Positions 61,682-64,000 of a DNA stretch of 64,000 nucleotides are shown one piece after another. Positions within the stretch are counted from its first letter, which is position 1; every line of letters begins with the position of its first letter. The DNA is from Allobosea sp. 67-29 (GTDB taxonomy: Bacteria; Pseudomonadota; Alphaproteobacteria; Rhizobiales; Beijerinckiaceae), in NCBI RefSeq assembly GCF_001898115.1, contig NZ_MKSQ01000023.1, positions 186,132-250,131 of the forward strand. The letters run 5' to 3'. The notes under the pieces are model-generated. The model saw only the letters and a list, made by a program, of their open reading frames with translations. It was not told the DNA's origin and made no database searches. The position numbers were made by a program, and so were the translations under genes.

Positions 61682-63147
61682 TCGCCGTGCGGCTTTCAGG
61701 GCCTGCCGACTTTGCGGGCTGGCGCTCCGAGGCGCGCCGGCTCGCCTCGGAGGGCGTGGCGCCGTGCGATGTCGCATGGCGGTTGGGAGCCGAGGCGGAC
61801 GATTTGTTCGCGAGCGGTGGCGCGAAGGCTGGTTTGCCCGACCCGGCCGGCGGCCAGCTGACGGTGCCGCGAGGCTTCCTGGAACTGGCGGAGACGGTCA
61901 TCTGCCATAGCGACGCGGGCCGGTTCACGCTGCTCTACCGCATGCTGCTGCGCCTGCAGCGGGAGCCGGCACTCCTCGCCGACAAGGTCGACTCGGATGT
62001 GGCCCGGACGGAGGCGATGGCACGTTCGGTCCGGCGCGATCTCCACAAGATGACGGCCTTCGTCCGCTTCCGGGCGGTGGCCGGTGCCGGCCGGGAGGGT
62101 CCGTTCGTCGCCTGGTTCGAGCCCGAGCATTTCATCCTGGAGCGCGCGGCCAGCTTCTTCACCGAGCGCTTCGCCACGATGTGCTGGTCTATCCTGACGC
62201 CGCAGGGCTCGCTGCATTGGGACGGTGCCCTGCTTCGGATGGGCCCGCCTGCGCATCGCTCGGATATCCCCGATGACGATCGCATGGAGGACTACTGGCG
62301 AACCTATTATGCGGGCATCTTCAACCCGGCTCGCCTCAAGGTTTCCGCGATGAAGAAGGAGATGCCGGTACGATACTGGCGGAACCTTCCGGAGGCCGCG
62401 TTGATTGGTCCCTTGATCGCCGGCGCGGGCCGGCGCGCGGAGGGCATGATCATGCAGCCACCGACCGAGCCTCCCGAACGACACCTGCGCGCCCGGCAAC
62501 GCACGGAGGTCGCCGAAGACCCGGCGACAGAGAGCTTCGAGGGCTGGCGGGACGCCGCGACGGCGGCGCGTGACTGCCACCGCTGCGATCTCTGCCGCAA
62601 TGCGACCCAGACCGTCTTCGGCGAAGGGCCGCTCGATGCTCCCGTCATCTTCGTGGGCGAGCAGCCGGGCGATCAGGAGGATCTGGCCGGCAAGCCTTTC
62701 GTCGGACCGGCCGGGCAGATGTTCGACCGTGCGCTCGCGGAAGCGGGTCTCGACCGGCGACGAGCCTATGTCACCAATGCGGTGAAGCACTTCAAGTTCA
62801 GCCTGCGGGGCAAGCGCCGCATCCATGAAAAGCCGAATGCCGGGGAAATCAAGGCTTGCCGGTTCTGGCTCGATCTCGAGCTGCGGTTCATCCGGCCGGG
62901 GCTGGTGGTGGCGCTGGGGGCGACCGCTCTGCGGGCTCTCGTCGGGCATGCCGGTTCGCTGGCCCAGGCACGCGATCGCGACCTTGCTCTGGACGACGGA
63001 ACGCCCCTTCTCGCAACGGTGCACCCATCATTTCTGCTGCGCGTACCGGACGAGGCGGCCAAGCGGCGCGAATATGCCCGCTTCGTCGCCGATCTCGAGC
63101 GCGTGGGCGCGCGAATGCCGGCATCGAGGCTCGACCGGGCGGCATGA
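61678..63147 (+). CDS. udgX: DUF4130-UdgX fusion, uracil-DNA glycosylase family
   Basis: A 489-residue two-domain protein. Residues 1-about 250 match the DUF4130/SAM-linked domain (FLELAETVICHSDAGRFTLL, YYAGIFNPARLKVSAMKKEM, YWRNLPEAALI). Residues about 280-489 form a family 4-like UDG with Fe-S Cys (CHRCDLCRNATQTVFGEG), motif A GEQPGDQEDLAGKPFVGPAG, the UdgX-specific loop GKRRIHEKP and VHPSFLLRV. UdgX excises uracil and then links covalently to the resulting abasic site through the His of the RIH loop, which is present here. It follows the radical SAM gene with an ATGA overlap. Confidence 0.88.
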   Translation: MIAVRLSGPADFAGWRSEARRLASEGVAPCDVAWRLGAEADDLFASGGAKAGLPDPAGGQLTVPRGFLELAETVICHSDAGRFTLLYRMLLRLQREPALLADKVDSDVARTEAMARSVRRDLHKMTAFVRFRAVAGAGREGPFVAWFEPEHFILERAASFFTERFATMCWSILTPQGSLHWDGALLRMGPPAHRSDIPDDDRMEDYWRTYYAGIFNPARLKVSAMKKEMPVRYWRNLPEAALIGPLIAGAGRRAEGMIMQPPTEPPERHLRARQRTEVAEDPATESFEGWRDAATAARDCHRCDLCRNATQTVFGEGPLDAPVIFVGEQPGDQEDLAGKPFVGPAGQMFDRALAEAGLDRRRAYVTNAVKHFKFSLRGKRRIHEKPNAGEIKACRFWLDLELRFIRPGLVVALGATALRALVGHAGSLAQARDRDLALDDGTPLLATVHPSFLLRVPDEAAKRREYARFVADLERVGARMPASRLDRAA

Positions 63148-63210
63148 TGCTGAGCTTCGGGCCGGGCGGGCGTGCGCAGTGGGCCTCCGCTGCCGGTTCT
63201 CGTTCTCGCC

Positions 63211-64000
63211 CTAGCGGGGTCGGGACGGCAGCAGCTCCCTCAGCCTCAGCAGGGTGATCGTCTCCACCTGCTCGAGGGCGGCCGCGAATTCCCGCTCCGG
63301 CGCGTGCTGCAGGCGCTCCTCGAAGGCGGCAAGTATGGCGGCCTTGCTCGCCCCCTTCACCGCCATGATGAAGGGGATGCCGAAACGCGCCTTATAGGCG
63401 TCGTTCAAGGCGGTGAACCGGGCGCGCTCGTCGCTGCTGAGGCGGTCGAGCCCGGCGGAGGCCTGTTCCTGCGTCGATTCCTCGGTCAGCTCGCCTGCGG
63501 CGGCGAGCTTGCCGGCAAGATCGGGATGGGCGTTGAGCAAGGTCCTCTGCTTCTCGGCCGGGGCGCTGCGCATGACGGCTGCCATCGCGGCGTGAAGCCC
63601 CTCGGCGCTGTCCTGCGGCGCCCCGATTCCGGCATCGTAGGCCGCTTCGGCAATCCATGGGGAATTTTCCCAGACCTTGCCGAAGACCTCGACGAAAAGC
63701 GCCTTCGGCAAGCTGGAAGGCTGGTAGCCGCCTGCAGGCGGATGCGTCCTGACCCAATGGCGGGCGATGTCGAGCCGGGTCGCGACCCAGACCCTGTCGT
63801 GACCTTTCACGTAGTCGAGGAAGCGGGCAAGGGCGGCGGCGCGGCCGGGCCGCCCGACGAGGCGGCAATGCAGGCCGACCGACATCATCTTCGGCGCGGT
63901 CTCGCCCTCGGCATAGAGCGTGTCGAACGAGTCCTTGAGATAGGTGAAGAACTGCTCGCCGGTGTTGAAGCCCTGCGGCGTGGCGAAGCGCATGTCGTTG
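63211..64000 (-). CDS. Urate-degradation fusion, C-terminal part (PuuE-UraD), cut by window edge
   Basis: The visible 260 residues hold the end of a polysaccharide-deacetylase-like allantoinase (PuuE: MSVGLHCRLVGRPGRAAALARFLDYV) followed by a complete OHCU decarboxylase (UraD) domain (ALFVEVFGKVWENSPWIAEAAY, LLNAHPDLAGK with the catalytic His, STQEQASAGLDRLSSDE, NDAYKARFGIPFIMAVKG). UraD decarboxylates OHCU to allantoin in the breakdown of urate, and PuuE-type allantoinase opens allantoin. The frame is open through the edge of the window, so the start lies outside. Confidence 0.87.
   Translation of the reverse strand, partial: NDMRFATPQGFNTGEQFFTYLKDSFDTLYAEGETAPKMMSVGLHCRLVGRPGRAAALARFLDYVKGHDRVWVATRLDIARHWVRTHPPAGGYQPSSLPKALFVEVFGKVWENSPWIAEAAYDAGIGAPQDSAEGLHAAMAAVMRSAPAEKQRTLLNAHPDLAGKLAAAGELTEESTQEQASAGLDRLSSDERARFTALNDAYKARFGIPFIMAVKGASKAAILAAFEERLQHAPEREFAAALEQVETITLLRLRELLPSRPR

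Overview
The window is a GC-rich bacterial chromosome segment, most likely from an alphaproteobacterium of the order Hyphomicrobiales (Rhizobiales). Bosea or a close relative is my best guess, inferred from gene content and not from any marker comparison. Supporting signs are a GAAC-N7-GAAC LexA box, HWE-type histidine kinase, TTG/GTG starts, a fused DctQM TRAP permease with malonate genes, and the backbone order folA-hflK-hflC-DUF2065-degP-serB-miaA-ilvB-ilvN-tetR-ilvC, which is familiar from rhizobia.

Layout. (1) 1-8000 is accessory DNA of lower GC. It holds a translationally coupled four-gene module on the minus strand (three tyrosine recombinases plus a small TnpC-like coiled-coil protein), a cluster of GAATCC motifs just upstream of it, an internally deleted IS66-family element with intact ends and a perfect 8-bp target duplication, and unidentified sequence. 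(2) 8-11 kb: two small PepSY-like exported proteins, thyA and an MFS transporter. (3) 11.3-18.1 kb: a complete malonate utilisation cluster (matB synthetase, matA decarboxylase, TRAP permease and binding protein, divergent GntR regulator), with two matched operator-like repeats between the divergent genes. (4) 18.2-29.1 kb: SDR/LysR pair, GNAT, folA, hflKC, degP, cupin, serB, miaA and a diguanylate cyclase. (5) 29.2-38.2 kb: branched-chain amino-acid synthesis. ilvB sits behind a leader-peptide attenuator (short peptide with Leu-Ile-Leu-Val codons, then a terminator); ilvN is separated from ilvB by a racemase and a GST gene; ilvC follows a TetR regulator. (6) 38.5-50.6 kb: an unrecognised 355-residue protein, DedA, a NitT/TauT-type ABC transporter, an HWE histidine kinase, pdxY, EEP nuclease, PhzF-like, NUDIX and M3 peptidase genes. 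(7) 51.3-57 kb: leuA behind a Leu-rich leader peptide, an NCS2 permease, tRNA-Lys(CTT), an RcnB-like gene with an in-frame stop, MgtC-like, Pro-rich and PagL-like genes. (8) 57.2-64 kb: M20 peptidase, a stand-alone SNF2-like helicase, an SOS-boxed two-gene operon (radical SAM protein plus DUF4130-UdgX fusion), and the 3' part of a urate-degradation gene.

How the genes work together. ilvB/ilvN/ilvC and leuA make valine, isoleucine and leucine, and two separate leader peptides rich in the relevant codons suggest ribosome-mediated control at both loci. The mat cluster takes malonate in, activates it to malonyl-CoA and decarboxylates it to acetyl-CoA. thyA and folA close the thymidylate-folate cycle. 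The most interesting system is the LexA-boxed radical-SAM/UdgX operon, a DNA-repair module whose radical SAM partner has no assigned reaction. The recombinase module with its motif cluster is the best candidate for an under-described mobile system; any cargo would lie left of the window.
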